From: Actinomycetes bacterium | Lineage (GTDB): Bacteria; Actinomycetota; Acidimicrobiia; Acidimicrobiales; Poriferisodalaceae | DNA: 64,000 nucleotides | Direction: 5' to 3' | Assembly (NCBI GenBank): GCA_024228575.1 | Contig: JAAETH010000426.1 | Coordinates: 29,979 to 93,978, forward strand | In this document: in pieces, positions 35,395 to 44,257 of the stretch | How positions within the stretch are numbered: the stretch's first letter is position 1 | Layout: every line of letters starts with the position of its first letter | Program-made: the position numbers and the translations under genes | Notes under the pieces: generated by a model | Databases searched by the model: none | What the model saw: the letters and a program-made list of their open reading frames with translations, nothing else | Told to the model about the DNA's origin: nothing

Positions 35395-36063
35395 TCAACC
35401 GTCCTCCAGCAACGGACCGAACGCAAGCGTACCCACGGCCAGGTAAACCCCCCACATCACCCCTAACAATCCCACCCAGTTCCAGCCCGCCTGAGTGCTG
35501 ATGTCGAGCGCCCGCTCGAATGCCCTGGTTCCGGCCAGGAGGATCGGCGCCACGACCGGTATCAGGAGAAGTGGGAGAAGGGTCTCGCGCACCCGAACAC
35601 CCAGCGACATCGCTCCGTAGATACACCCGATCGCCGAGAATCCACCCGTGCCTGTGACGGCTGCCGCGATCAGCAGCACCGGATCGCCGATCCTGGAGTC
35701 GAAGAACACAACGGCTCCACCGACCAACACGATCTCGAGCACGAACAGTTGCAGACCGACGGCGGCGGCCTTGCCGAGGAACATCGCGACGGGCGAGATG
35801 CTCGACAACCGCAAAGCATCGGTGATGCCGTCCGCCGACTCGATCGTGAAAGAACGCTGCACCGTGAGCACACCAGCAAACAGGACTCCAACCCATACGA
35901 GACCGGGTGCCCCCTTGGTCAGCAGATTCCGATTGGCGTCGAACGCGAACGCGAACACGATCAGGATCAACAATCCGAGTGGTGCCACCTGATTGATGGT
36001 GACCCTCGACCTCCACTCGATGAGAAGGTCCTTGCGGGCGATCAGCAGGGCGTCGCGGATCAT
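35395..36063 (-). CDS. ccmB: Haem exporter permease CcmB
   Basis: A 222-residue integral membrane subunit of the CcmAB transporter that releases holo-CcmE. It has six membrane helices and the family segments ARKDLLIEWRSRVTINQVAP at the start, FAGVLTVQRSFTIESADGI and SPVAMFLGKAAAVGLQLFVLE in the middle. The ATG at 36063 overlaps the ccmA stop by four bases. Confidence 0.95.
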   Translation of the reverse strand: MIRDALLIARKDLLIEWRSRVTINQVAPLGLLILIVFAFAFDANRNLLTKGAPGLVWVGVLFAGVLTVQRSFTIESADGITDALRLSSISPVAMFLGKAAAVGLQLFVLEIVLVGGAVVFFDSRIGDPVLLIAAAVTGTGGFSAIGCIYGAMSLGVRVRETLLPLLLIPVVAPILLAGTRAFERALDISTQAGWNWVGLLGVMWGVYLAVGTLAFGPLLEDG

Positions 36064-36707
36064 GGATCGTCTCGTTCGATTCGTCCGCCCGAGAACTCGA
36101 GCACACGGTCGGCGACCGACTCGGCTCGGTCGAGTTCGTGGCTCGCAAATACGATCGTCGCTCCGGCGTCGGCAGCCTGCCGAAGGAGTTCGTCGAGATT
36201 GTCGCGCCCCTCGTGGTCGAGCCCTGCGTGCGGTTCGTCCAGAAGCCAGAGGCGAGGCCGCCGTGCGACCACCACGGCCAAGGCTGTCCGCCGACGCTGC
36301 CCGGCCGACAGTCGTTGGACCTCGACATCGAGCAGCCGCCCTGTGAGCCCGACCCGATCGGCTGCAGCCATCGCATCAGATTCGGCAATGCCGAGCGTCG
36401 AGGCCCAGAAACGAACATTGTCGCCAACGGTCAACTCGTCGTACAGGTGGGTGCGGTGGCCCAGGAGACCCACGTGACGACGCACGTTGTTGCGGTCAGC
36501 GGTCAGATCGTGACCGAGAACCTCGGCCGAGCCCGATGTGATGGCGTTGAGGCCGGCGCAGGTGCGCAGGAAGGTGGTCTTGCCAACCCCGTTCGGACCC
36601 CGCAGCAGGACAACCTCCCCCTCGCAGACGTTCGCAGTTGCGCCCGCGAGTGCCGGGAAACGCCCGAGGAGGACGACAACATCTCGGAAGTCGATCGCAG
36701 CCGCCAT
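36060..36707 (-). CDS. ccmA: Haem exporter ATP-binding protein CcmA
   Basis: The 215-residue ABC ATPase of the CcmABCD complex and first gene of the operon. Walker A is GPNGVGKTT (37-45), the signature is LSAGQRRR, and Walker B is LWLLDEPHAGLD, followed by the switch His in FASHELDRAE. ATG 36707 is chosen; the frame extends to 36857 but overlaps the divergent sortase start. The 134-base gap between the two divergent starts probably carries the ccm promoter. Confidence 0.95.
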   Translation of the reverse strand: MAAAIDFRDVVVLLGRFPALAGATANVCEGEVVLLRGPNGVGKTTFLRTCAGLNAITSGSAEVLGHDLTADRNNVRRHVGLLGHRTHLYDELTVGDNVRFWASTLGIAESDAMAAADRVGLTGRLLDVEVQRLSAGQRRRTALAVVVARRPRLWLLDEPHAGLDHEGRDNLDELLRQAADAGATIVFASHELDRAESVADRVLEFSGGRIERDDP

Positions 36708-36841
36708 AGGCGCCGCATCGTATCGTCGCGAGGTGTCGGTGCATGGCTCGCAGCCCGCAGGCCTCTTCGACGAGACACTGACTCGGGTGACCGAACCTCT
36801 CAGCTCAGAGGGAATACTGTCCGACAGGAACCGAGTTCGAT

Positions 36842-38047
36842 ATGGATGACGACACACATCCGACAGGAGTACAGGTGAATTGGAGCCGAATCATCGGCAA
36901 CATCGGACGAACCCTGATCGGATCGGGCACACTCATCCTGCTGTTCGTCGCGTACCAGCTCTGGGGCACCGCCATCCAGGAGCGCCGAGCCCAGTCCGAA
37001 CTCACGAGCGAGTTCGAGATCGCCCTGGACGAGACCCTGGGAGCGAACGCCGACACCGTCCGCCTCGATGACACACCACTTCCATCGGCCCTCGAAACGA
37101 CCACCGTCGAGGAGGCATCGTCAACCGACACCGACGTCATCGATCTGTCGGCTCTGCCCGAATCGGTGGTCTCGTCGGAGTTCGGCCCTCCTCCCCCACC
37201 CGCCGAAGATGGCGAAGCAATAGCCAAGATCCGCATTCCGCGCATCGGCATGACCAAGACCGTTGTGGAGGGCGTGACCACCGATGCCCTCAAGAAGGGG
37301 CCGGGCCACTACCCCGGCACACCGCTGCCAGGTCAGGCGGGCAACGCCTCTATCGCCGGCCATCGCACCACACATGGTCAGCCATTCCACAACCTCGACG
37401 AACTCGAAGAGAACGATCTCATCTACGTGACGACCCTGCAGGGGTCGTTCGTATATCGCGTCACCGAGACGGTCATCGTCGCACCCCGCGACGTGTATGT
37501 ACTAGATCCCACCGAAGACCACCGTCTGACCCTCACGACCTGTCACCCAAAATGGACGGCAAGGCAGCGCATGATCGTCGTGGCAGAACTTCTCGGCGAC
37601 CCGGCCGAAGCCGAGCCCGGCCAGCCATCGGAGAGTGGCGAGCAGATCGTTGAGCTCCCAAGCCAAGACGACGGCACAGTGGCAGCACCGACGACCATCA
37701 GCGCGGACGAACTCGACGACCCGAGCGACCTGGCCGACCTCGTGTCGGGTGAAGAACAAGCCGGGACACCAACGCCGACAACCACCCAGGTTCCCGACAC
37801 ACCAGAGACCACCGCCGAATCCGCGACGAGCTTCGGCGGGGCCGACGGCGGTCTCAGCGGCAAGGGTGACGCTCTCTGGCCCGCAATCTTCCTCGGCCTG
37901 CTGACCACATTCATTGGCTTCGCCGTATGGATGGGATCAAAACACCTCGGTGTTTGGCAGTCCTATGTTGTCGGAGCCCCGATCTTCTTGATCTCTCTCT
38001 TCTACTTCTTCGAGAGCTTCTCGGTCTTCCTCCCAGCGAACTACTGA
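36842..38047 (+). CDS. Class E-type sortase with extra C-terminal membrane segments
   Basis: A 401-residue membrane-bound transpeptidase. After an N-terminal anchor (about 22-40) and a Thr/Glu-rich linker, the sortase domain (about 125-255) shows the catalytic set H174 in SIAGHRTTHGQP, C234 in LTLTTCHPKWTARQR and R241. A Pro/Thr/Glu-rich stretch then leads to two C-terminal membrane helices (AIFLGLLTTFIGFAVWM and VGAPIFLISLFYFFESF). Actinobacterial sortases of this type attach surface proteins bearing LPxTG-like (often LAxTG) signals; no such substrate is obvious in the window. Confidence 0.9.
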   Translation: MDDDTHPTGVQVNWSRIIGNIGRTLIGSGTLILLFVAYQLWGTAIQERRAQSELTSEFEIALDETLGANADTVRLDDTPLPSALETTTVEEASSTDTDVIDLSALPESVVSSEFGPPPPPAEDGEAIAKIRIPRIGMTKTVVEGVTTDALKKGPGHYPGTPLPGQAGNASIAGHRTTHGQPFHNLDELEENDLIYVTTLQGSFVYRVTETVIVAPRDVYVLDPTEDHRLTLTTCHPKWTARQRMIVVAELLGDPAEAEPGQPSESGEQIVELPSQDDGTVAAPTTISADELDDPSDLADLVSGEEQAGTPTPTTTQVPDTPETTAESATSFGGADGGLSGKGDALWPAIFLGLLTTFIGFAVWMGSKHLGVWQSYVVGAPIFLISLFYFFESFSVFLPANY

Positions 38048-38082
38048 GTCCTTGCTGCGGACTCGCGCCCTTCGACTTGGTA

Positions 38083-38784
38083 GTGTTCTCGGCTGTGTGG
38101 ATCCTTCTCGTGGCCATACCGGTCGGCGTCATTGCAGGCCTTCTCTGGGGACGCGATCTCGCAGGCGTTCGTGACCTGCGCGTCCGTTTCTGGGGATTGC
38201 TGCTTCCGGCGATGGCTCTTGGCACGGTGATGTGGTTCGACCGTGAACCTCCTTTCGAGACCCTCGTCCTGCCCCTGAGCCTCGTCCTGTTCGGAATCGT
38301 CGCGGCGGCAAACCTGAATCTCGTAGGGATGTCGGTCGTGTTGGTCGGCATCGTCGCGAACCTGATTCCAATCATGGTCAACGGCGCCATGCCCGTCAGA
38401 GAGTCAGCGATAGTCGACGCCGGAATCACCTCCGTCGAGGGCCTCGAGTACGTCGAACTCGGAGCTGGGCGCCGCTTCGAGGAACCGGACGACGTACTGA
38501 TGCCACTGGCGGCCATCGTTCCCGCCGACGCCTTGAACGAGGTCCTGACCTTCGGCGATCTCATCGTCGCGATCGGCCTCCTGAACGTCGGACTCCGCAT
38601 CGGCAAACCCCGGCGCCAAGCCGAGATGGAGGCCGACCCAAATGCAGAGACGTTTGTCGATCTGCGCGATCCCACTCCGGACGTGAGCGAGATCCCGGAC
38701 TTTGTGCGATTGGGCGCCGCCAGCGTTCAACCTCTCGACGAACTGCCTACCGAGGTCCAGGGCTCGGCATACTGGGACTCGTGA
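38083..38784 (+). CDS. DUF5317-like membrane protein
   Basis: A 233-residue protein with four to five membrane helices in its first half (VWILLVAIPVGVIAGLLWG, FWGLLLPAMALGTVMWF, VLPLSLVLFGIVAAANLNLV, MSVVLVGIVANLIPIMVNG) and the MVNGAMPVRESA segment seen in DUF5317 proteins. The C-terminal 60 residues are acidic and cytoplasmic. GTG 38083 is the likely start, after the sortase stop at 38047; the longer frame from 37927 overlaps the sortase end. Role unknown; proximity suggests an envelope function. Confidence 0.8.
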   Translation: MFSAVWILLVAIPVGVIAGLLWGRDLAGVRDLRVRFWGLLLPAMALGTVMWFDREPPFETLVLPLSLVLFGIVAAANLNLVGMSVVLVGIVANLIPIMVNGAMPVRESAIVDAGITSVEGLEYVELGAGRRFEEPDDVLMPLAAIVPADALNEVLTFGDLIVAIGLLNVGLRIGKPRRQAEMEADPNAETFVDLRDPTPDVSEIPDFVRLGAASVQPLDELPTEVQGSAYWDS

Positions 38785-38948
38785 CGACGATCCGCCTGGC
38801 GACATGACAGCGAACGTCCCCGTTGTCCAAAGGCGCGCCAAGACCGTCAAGTTCGCCTCGACTGACCAACACGCCGGTCACGGACTGTTCGGCTCTGGCA
38901 TCGAGACCGCCGAGCGGGCAGACCTCTGGTTGGCGGACCGGCACTGAC

Positions 38949-39524
38949 ATGGCACGTATGCCGGCTGCAGAGCGACGCCAACAGCTGCTCGATGTCGCCA
39001 TCCTGGTCTTCTCTGACGTCGGTTATCACGGCGCGTCGATGAACGACATTGCGTTGGCCGCCGGAATAACAAAACCCGTCATCTACCAACACTTCGACTC
39101 GAAGCTCGACCTCTACCTCCAGCTCCTCGAAGACATCGCCACCAACCTCAGTGACACCATCGGTCGAGCGGTCTCCGACGCCGAACGGGGCCGGGGCCAG
39201 TTCGAAGCCGGCCTTCTGGCCTATTTCAAGTTCGTCGAGGAACACCGCAGCGAGTTTCGGGTGCTGTTCGGCTCGAGGGCCCAGGCCACCGGCGAGTTCG
39301 GAAGTGCCCTTCGCACTGCAGAACGCTCGATCACAACGTCGGTCGCCGAACTCGTCGAGGTATCGGACTCGAATCCACGAACCCAGCGGACCGCCACGGC
39401 AATCGTCTCGATGGCCGAGGGAACCTGCCGCCACTGGTTGGCACACGAGCTCGATATCTCCGTCGAGGAACTCGCATCCGAGCTCGCCGACCTGCTGTGG
39501 AACGGAATGAAGCCGACCTCCTGA
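38949..39524 (+). CDS. TetR-family transcriptional regulator
   Basis: A 191-residue repressor-type regulator. The DNA-binding domain is clear at the N-terminus: RRQQLLDVAILVFSDVGYHG, then the helix-turn-helix MNDIALAAGITKPVIYQHFD with the usual YxHF end. The C-terminal ligand domain is helical (FVEEHRSEFRVLFGSRAQAT, AIVSMAEGTCRHWLAHELD). Nearest genes are DUF5317 upstream and the Ada/AlkA gene convergent downstream, so the target is not evident. Confidence 0.92.
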   Translation: MARMPAAERRQQLLDVAILVFSDVGYHGASMNDIALAAGITKPVIYQHFDSKLDLYLQLLEDIATNLSDTIGRAVSDAERGRGQFEAGLLAYFKFVEEHRSEFRVLFGSRAQATGEFGSALRTAERSITTSVAELVEVSDSNPRTQRTATAIVSMAEGTCRHWLAHELDISVEELASELADLLWNGMKPTS

Positions 39525-39566
39525 GGCCGTCCGTCACGGCTGGGCGATCGCGCCCGCAGGGACCGC

Positions 39567-40979
39567 TCAGTCTCGGCCATCGCGTGCAAGGCGCCACAGC
39601 AGGGTCGCAGCCACGGCACGGTAGGGCCTCCACATCTCAGCCATGTGCTCTACAAACGCCGCTGGTGGACGTTTCTCGCCCACGAGCCGACCCACCACAT
39701 CACGGATGACCAGATCGGATGCAGGGAAAGCGTCGAGATCTCGACCGACCCTCATCGCTGTCATCTCGGCTGTCCACGGGCCGATGCCCTTGATTGCAAG
39801 TACACGTTCGCGCAGGTCGACTGCGGGAACATCGAAGTCGATCTCTCCTCCAACCGCGGCCGCTGCCAGCTCGGCAATCGTGCTCGTTCGGGTGCCGGTC
39901 ATGCCGAGCCCGCTCAGATCGGCATTCGCCAACTGTGCCGGCGTCGGGAAGACACGCTCGAGGTCCAGCCGGTCGAGACCCTCGACGTGCTCGCCAGAGC
40001 GCTCGACAACACGACCCGTCAAGGTCGACGCGCCGACCACACTCACCTGCTGGCCGATCACGATCCGCACAGCGGTCTCGAAGCCATCCCATGCACCCGG
40101 TATCGACAGGCCGTCGGCAATGTCGCTGCCTTCGAGAATCGGTCCCAACAGTTCGTCGGCCGCGAACAGCTGCAGCGCTGGCCCGATGTCGAGGTCGGCG
40201 CCGACCAGCCTCCGAGTGCGTTCGACGATCTCGATCAGACCGGCATAGGTCGGCAGGTGCACCAGCAGGGACAACTGGTCGCCGGGCGTCGAATCACCGG
40301 CTGACATCTCGATCACCCCTGGACGAGCCGCCAGGCGAAGTGTGCGGCAGTATCTACCGTCCGACACAGCCTCGACCCCAGGGGTGCAGCGCGGGCCAAG
40401 GTGTTCGATCAACCGGGCCCACGAGCCTGCACCAACCGTGACCGACACCGGGAAACCACCATCGATGGAACCCCTGTCGACGGCTACACGACCTCTCAGC
40501 CGGGACGGAGCAAATCCGAACACATCGCTCATCACGCGGCCCATCTGACGGCTGGACGTGAATCCGGCGGCGATGGCCACATCCACGAGTGGAAGTTGTG
40601 TGTCGTCCAGGAGGCGTCTGGCGAAGTGGACACGTCGCGACCGCGCGACAGCATCGGGAGTTGCACCGACGTGTTCGAGGAACAGGCGCCTCAGATGCCT
40701 TGCGCTGTATCCGACGAAGGCTGCCAGGTCGGCTTCGGTTCGCGAATCCAGGAACCCGTGCGAGATCAGGTCCACCGCCCGGCGAACCGGTGAAGGTGCC
40801 GAACCGTCGACGGTGCTATCGGCGCCGAGGTCGGGACGACAACGCAGGCAGGCCCGATACCCGGCTGCCTCGGCCGCCACAGCAGACCGAAAGGGTGCCG
40901 TGTTCCTTTCGAGAGGACGAGCCGGGCATCCGGCTCGGCAATAGATGCCGGTCGTCCTGACTGCTGTCACACTCACCAT
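39567..40979 (-). CDS. Ada-type regulator / AlkA DNA glycosylase fusion, shortened N-terminus
   Basis: A 470-residue repair protein. Order: Ada zinc domain (RTTGIYCRAGCPARP with C-x3-C, then YRACLRCRPDL with C-x2-C), an AraC helix-turn-helix (about 70-160, FVGYSARHLRRLFLEHVG, VAIAAGFTSSRQMGRVMSDV), then an AlkA-type HhH glycosylase (ALQLFAADELLGPILEG, IVIGQQVSV, ERVLAIKGIGPWTAEMTAMR with the HhH loop and catalytic Asp downstream). The usual first 30 or so residues of the Ada domain (CYRA..RDxRFDG) are missing. It is divergent from an ogt-like gene, a natural adaptive-response pair. Confidence 0.9.
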   Translation of the reverse strand: MVSVTAVRTTGIYCRAGCPARPLERNTAPFRSAVAAEAAGYRACLRCRPDLGADSTVDGSAPSPVRRAVDLISHGFLDSRTEADLAAFVGYSARHLRRLFLEHVGATPDAVARSRRVHFARRLLDDTQLPLVDVAIAAGFTSSRQMGRVMSDVFGFAPSRLRGRVAVDRGSIDGGFPVSVTVGAGSWARLIEHLGPRCTPGVEAVSDGRYCRTLRLAARPGVIEMSAGDSTPGDQLSLLVHLPTYAGLIEIVERTRRLVGADLDIGPALQLFAADELLGPILEGSDIADGLSIPGAWDGFETAVRIVIGQQVSVVGASTLTGRVVERSGEHVEGLDRLDLERVFPTPAQLANADLSGLGMTGTRTSTIAELAAAAVGGEIDFDVPAVDLRERVLAIKGIGPWTAEMTAMRVGRDLDAFPASDLVIRDVVGRLVGEKRPPAAFVEHMAEMWRPYRAVAATLLWRLARDGRD

Positions 40980-41127
40980 GATGAGCATCATGGCAGTCGC
41001 CCCGACCCATGAGCGGACAAATTCGGACATCGATCCATCACGATGCCCGCTTGTCCGAATCTGTCCGACACACGATCAGCGACGTGGCCAGACTCGACTC
41101 GTGCAACACTTCGACGGGAAAACGACC

Positions 41128-41655
41128 ATGACACGAGACAGATCCAACATCGACAAACTCGATAGCCGCCGGCTCGCTTCCCCCGTCGGGGAGTTGACAC
41201 TTGTCGCCAGCTCCCAGGGGTTGTGCGCTGTGCTCTGGCCGGTGGAACGCGAAGGGCGTGTGCCGATCACACCTTGCCCGACCGACGAGCGACGAGGCAA
41301 CGTTCACCTCGACGCGGCCGAGGAGCAGCTCGATCAGTACTTCAGCCAGACACGTAGCACCTTCGAGATCGAGCTCGATCTGAGCGGAACCGAATTCCAG
41401 AAGATGGTCTGGGAGGAGCTCGTCTCGATCGACCACGGCCTCACCACGACATACACCTCGCTGGCTTCCCGGATTGGCAAACCAACAGCAGCGCGGGCGG
41501 TCGGTGCGGCCGTGGGACGCAACCCGGTATCGATAATTGTGCCGTGCCATCGCGTCGTTGGAGCGAGCGGAGCGCTCACCGGCTTCGCTGGCGGCCTCGC
41601 CACGAAGCGCTTCCTGCTTGACCTCGAAGCGGGAACTCCACAACTCACCATCTAG
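41128..41655 (+). CDS. ogt: Methylated-DNA--protein-cysteine S-methyltransferase
   Basis: A 175-residue suicide enzyme that removes methyl from O6-methylguanine. The catalytic Cys lies in SIIVPCHRVVGASG, with the DNA-binding GKPTAARAVGAAVGRNP just before it and the C-terminal GFAGGLATKRFLLDLE. ATG 41128 gives the usual start ahead of the N-terminal domain; the frame extends upstream to 40945 but overlaps the divergent Ada/AlkA start. It is adjacent to and divergent from that gene; both counter DNA alkylation. Confidence 0.95.
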   Translation: MTRDRSNIDKLDSRRLASPVGELTLVASSQGLCAVLWPVEREGRVPITPCPTDERRGNVHLDAAEEQLDQYFSQTRSTFEIELDLSGTEFQKMVWEELVSIDHGLTTTYTSLASRIGKPTAARAVGAAVGRNPVSIIVPCHRVVGASGALTGFAGGLATKRFLLDLEAGTPQLTI

Positions 41656-41670
41656 CGGGAGACAGACTCC

Positions 41671-42285
41671 GTGTCACAGCCATCGGATCACTCGACGTTC
41701 GATCTCTCCGAGATCTCACCTATCGATGCTTACAAACTCACGAGCGGACTCGTCGTGCCTCGTCCCATCGGTTGGATCGGAACCTTGTCGTCGACCGGAT
41801 CCCCAAACCTGGCTCCGTATTCGTTCTTCAATCTCATCGGGAACGACCCACCCCACCTCGCGTATTCGCCGGGCGGCGGCCGAAGGGACTCACTCGACAA
41901 TGTGCGCGAGATCCCCGAGTTCACGGTCAACATCGTCACGGTCGAGACGGTCGAAGCCATGAACGCAACCGCAGCCTCATTGCCACCCGATGAGGACGAA
42001 TTCGATCACGCCGGCATCACCAAGGTCGCGTCGAGAATGATCGCGCCGCCCAGGGTCGCGGAGGCGACAGCGACGATGGAATGCCGGGTATCCGACATCG
42101 TCCACATCGGCAGGCCGGGCGGGGGCAATCACCTGGTCATCGGCGAAATCGTCATGATTCATGTCGCCGACCGTGTGCTCGATGGCACCAGGGTCGATCC
42201 CGTAGCGTTGGGTGCCGTCGGCCGTCATGCGGGTTCCTGGTATTCGCACTCGACCGACCTGTTCACCTTCGAACGACCGGACTGA
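41671..42285 (+). CDS. Flavin reductase-like FMN-binding split-barrel protein
   Basis: A 204-residue protein of the flavoredoxin/flavin reductase family. Typical segments are YKLTSGLVVPRPIGWIGTLS, NLAPYSFFNLIGNDPPHLAY, DSLDNVREIPEFTVNIV and a C-terminal GRHAGSWYSHSTDLFTFERP. These bind FMN and may transfer electrons from NAD(P)H to flavin or Fe-S partners. GTG 41671 lies 15 bases after the ogt stop, so co-transcription is likely. The partner oxygenase is not seen. Confidence 0.9.
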   Translation: MSQPSDHSTFDLSEISPIDAYKLTSGLVVPRPIGWIGTLSSTGSPNLAPYSFFNLIGNDPPHLAYSPGGGRRDSLDNVREIPEFTVNIVTVETVEAMNATAASLPPDEDEFDHAGITKVASRMIAPPRVAEATATMECRVSDIVHIGRPGGGNHLVIGEIVMIHVADRVLDGTRVDPVALGAVGRHAGSWYSHSTDLFTFERPD

Positions 42286-42307
42286 ACCGGCCCCCCGTCA
42301 AGTGCCG

Positions 42308-42321
42308 GGGACGTTTTGCTC
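42308..42321 (+). promoter_or_regulatory. Candidate DosR-like box upstream of usp (42357)
   Basis: GGGACGTTTTGCTC lies 35 bases before the universal stress gene. It keeps the GGGAC half of the DosR box (GGGACTWWAGTCCC) and partial dyad. It matches 11 of 14 positions of the clearer site at 46307. Confidence 0.35.
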
Positions 42322-42356
42322 TGGCAGTTTTGGGCGCCCGATGCCATTGTCTAGCT

Positions 42357-43265
42357 ATGACGACAGGCACCAATTCTCCGCAGACCAGCGTTGACCAGAT
42401 GAAGTCTGGCATGGCCGTCGGAATCGACGGTTCGGCCGGTTCGGTCGCAGCGCTCAAGTGGGCACTTGCGACCGACGCGTCGTGGGGTCCGGTCACTCCG
42501 GTTGCCGTCTGGCAGTTGCCGTGGTGGGAAGTAGCTCTCGCCGGATCGGCCGCTCCTGTTGCCTATGTGCGCCGCGAACACTCGATCGACGAGGCCCTCG
42601 ACAAGATTCTTGCCGACGAATCGATCCCGACCGGACAGCGCGATCGGTTGGCCGATCGCATCGTGCTCGAGGGTCGCACGGTCCCGACCTTGCTCGAGGC
42701 GAGCGCGGCTCACGAGCTGCTGGTGGTCGGGACGCGCGAACGGGGAGCTGTCGCAGATACCGTCCTCGGTTCGGTTTCGATCGATTGTGCAAGCCAGACG
42801 AAGACACCACTCGCCGTGGTGCCTCACGACGGCGGCAATCCCGATGGCCCCGTGGTCGTCGGCATCGATGGGTCCGACAACTCGGCGAGGGCGTTGGGGT
42901 GGGTGCTCGAACACATCGGCGACGATGTTCCCGTCGTTGCGCTCGGGGCCTGGTCGTTTGTTGTTCACGGTGCATGGCAAGAGCTGCCGGTCGTAGACGA
43001 TCGCTCACAAGTCGAAACACGAGAAGCAGTCGAGGCAGTCGTGGATCAGGTCTGCAACGATCTCGGCGCCGACCGCTCGCGGATCGTGGTCGAGATCGAT
43101 CGTGCCGATCCGCGGAGCGCTCTGCACGCCGCGGGTGGAGACGCCCGGCTGCTGGTGGTGGGAGCCCGTGGCCTCAGCGGTTGGCAACACCTGGTCATCG
43201 GTTCGGTGACCACGGCCCTGTTGCACCAGCCCGTGTGCCCGACCATCGTCATCCCCGGCCTCTGA
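42357..43265 (+). CDS. Universal stress protein, tandem domains
   Basis: A 302-residue protein of two Usp domains (about 15-145 and 155-302). Domain 1 starts MAVGIDGSAGSVAALKWAL and ends VVGTRERGAVADTVLGSVSI; domain 2 starts VVVGIDGSDNSARALGWVLE and ends VVGARGLSGWQHLVIGSVTT. The G-x2-G-x9-G(S/T) ATP-binding signature is kept in domain 2. Tandem Usps of this kind (Rv2005c, Rv2623 type) are induced in mycobacterial dormancy. It opens the stress block, with a candidate DosR-like box upstream. Confidence 0.95.
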   Translation: MTTGTNSPQTSVDQMKSGMAVGIDGSAGSVAALKWALATDASWGPVTPVAVWQLPWWEVALAGSAAPVAYVRREHSIDEALDKILADESIPTGQRDRLADRIVLEGRTVPTLLEASAAHELLVVGTRERGAVADTVLGSVSIDCASQTKTPLAVVPHDGGNPDGPVVVGIDGSDNSARALGWVLEHIGDDVPVVALGAWSFVVHGAWQELPVVDDRSQVETREAVEAVVDQVCNDLGADRSRIVVEIDRADPRSALHAAGGDARLLVVGARGLSGWQHLVIGSVTTALLHQPVCPTIVIPGL

Positions 43266-43326
43266 CGCCCGGGCGTCAAGCGCACGTCCTTGTCGACCCA
43301 AGACAGGTCGACGCAGACTTCTGGCA

Positions 43327-44103
43327 TCAGTGGAGGGTGACCAATCCGTAGTGACCGTCGAATCGGCGGTACAACACCTGGCCCCGGGAATCGCCGGGAT
43401 CGCGGTGGAAGATGCGATCGGCTCCGGTGGCATCGAGGAACTCGCGGGCCTCGTCGAGACCCAGAGTTGGCGCCACCGAGTCGCTTCTCCTGACACCTCG
43501 GGGCATCTCACCACCGCCGTATTGATCCGGATCGACGCTTCGCAAGACGAACCCGTCGGTGCTTCGCTCGATCATGCAGTCGCAACCACAATCGATACTG
43601 CTGAACACATAAAACGAGTGATCGAGCTGCTGGAGGTCGAAAAGGGCCTCCTCAACGGTCATCGAACCATCGGAAAACGACTTCGATCTGACGATCTCAC
43701 GGTAGTCCCGCGGCAGATCGATGAACTCGGGCCGCCCATTCCCATCTGAGAAGTGGGCGTCGACCGCGCTGCGCGATCGCTGGTGCTCTCGGTGCAACCG
43801 GTCCTCGTATCGCTCCAACCGACGCCGCAAGCGATCGACCAGTAGGTCGACTGCCTCGTCGACCGACGCGGCCGCGACATGTGCCCGCACAGGTTTGCGC
43901 TTCGTGGCGAGGGTCGACTCGGCCAAGGCAGGCTTGCTGCGTCCGGCACGACCGTCGGCCACGAGGCGAAGTTCGACATGATGAATGGGCTCACGGCAGC
44001 GATCGGCCACAGCTGTGACCTTCTCGATTGCCCTACTCAACGAGGCCGCGCTGACACCGCCGCGGTGTGAGATCTCGAACCTCGTGTCGACATCGGTTGA
44101 CAT
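43327..44103 (-). CDS. hpf: Long-form ribosome hibernation promoting factor-like protein
   Basis: A 258-residue protein. The N-terminal S30AE/RaiA-like domain (about 1-110: VSAASLSRAIEKVTAVADRC, HVELRLVADG, AHVAAASVDEAVDLLVDRL) is followed by a linker and a C-terminal dimerisation-like domain (SMTVEEALFDLQQLDHSFYV then CGCDCMIERSTDGFVL), with a second similar segment near the end (LGLDEAREFLDATGADRIFH then VLYRRFDGHYGLV). Such factors dimerise and silence ribosomes; the mycobacterial homologue belongs to the hypoxia response. It is divergent from the DosR-type regulator. Confidence 0.87.
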   Translation of the reverse strand: MSTDVDTRFEISHRGGVSAASLSRAIEKVTAVADRCREPIHHVELRLVADGRAGRSKPALAESTLATKRKPVRAHVAAASVDEAVDLLVDRLRRRLERYEDRLHREHQRSRSAVDAHFSDGNGRPEFIDLPRDYREIVRSKSFSDGSMTVEEALFDLQQLDHSFYVFSSIDCGCDCMIERSTDGFVLRSVDPDQYGGGEMPRGVRRSDSVAPTLGLDEAREFLDATGADRIFHRDPGDSRGQVLYRRFDGHYGLVTLH

Positions 44104-44164
44104 GGAACCTCCCGGTCAAGGGATCGGTGTTATCGAGTATCGGTCTCCGGAGCCCCATCAAACA

Positions 44165-44178
44165 CCGGCGAAGGTCCC
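44165..44178 (-). promoter_or_regulatory. Candidate DosR-like box between hpf and the response regulator
   Basis: On the minus strand this reads GGGACCTTCGCCGG, sharing GGGACCTT with the site at 46307. It lies 62 bases before hpf and 80 before the regulator gene, so it could serve either. The second half-site is weak. Confidence 0.35.
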
Positions 44179-44257
44179 GATCAATCACAAGGCAGCACCA
44201 CGGCGTCGACACCACCAAGGTGACGAATTCGGAGCCAGTGCCATACCATCTTGCACC

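Noticed and set aside
35396..36427. Long extension of the ccmC frame
   Set aside because: It covers ccmB and part of ccmA in another frame on the same strand; those have all family motifs, so ccmC starts near 35392.
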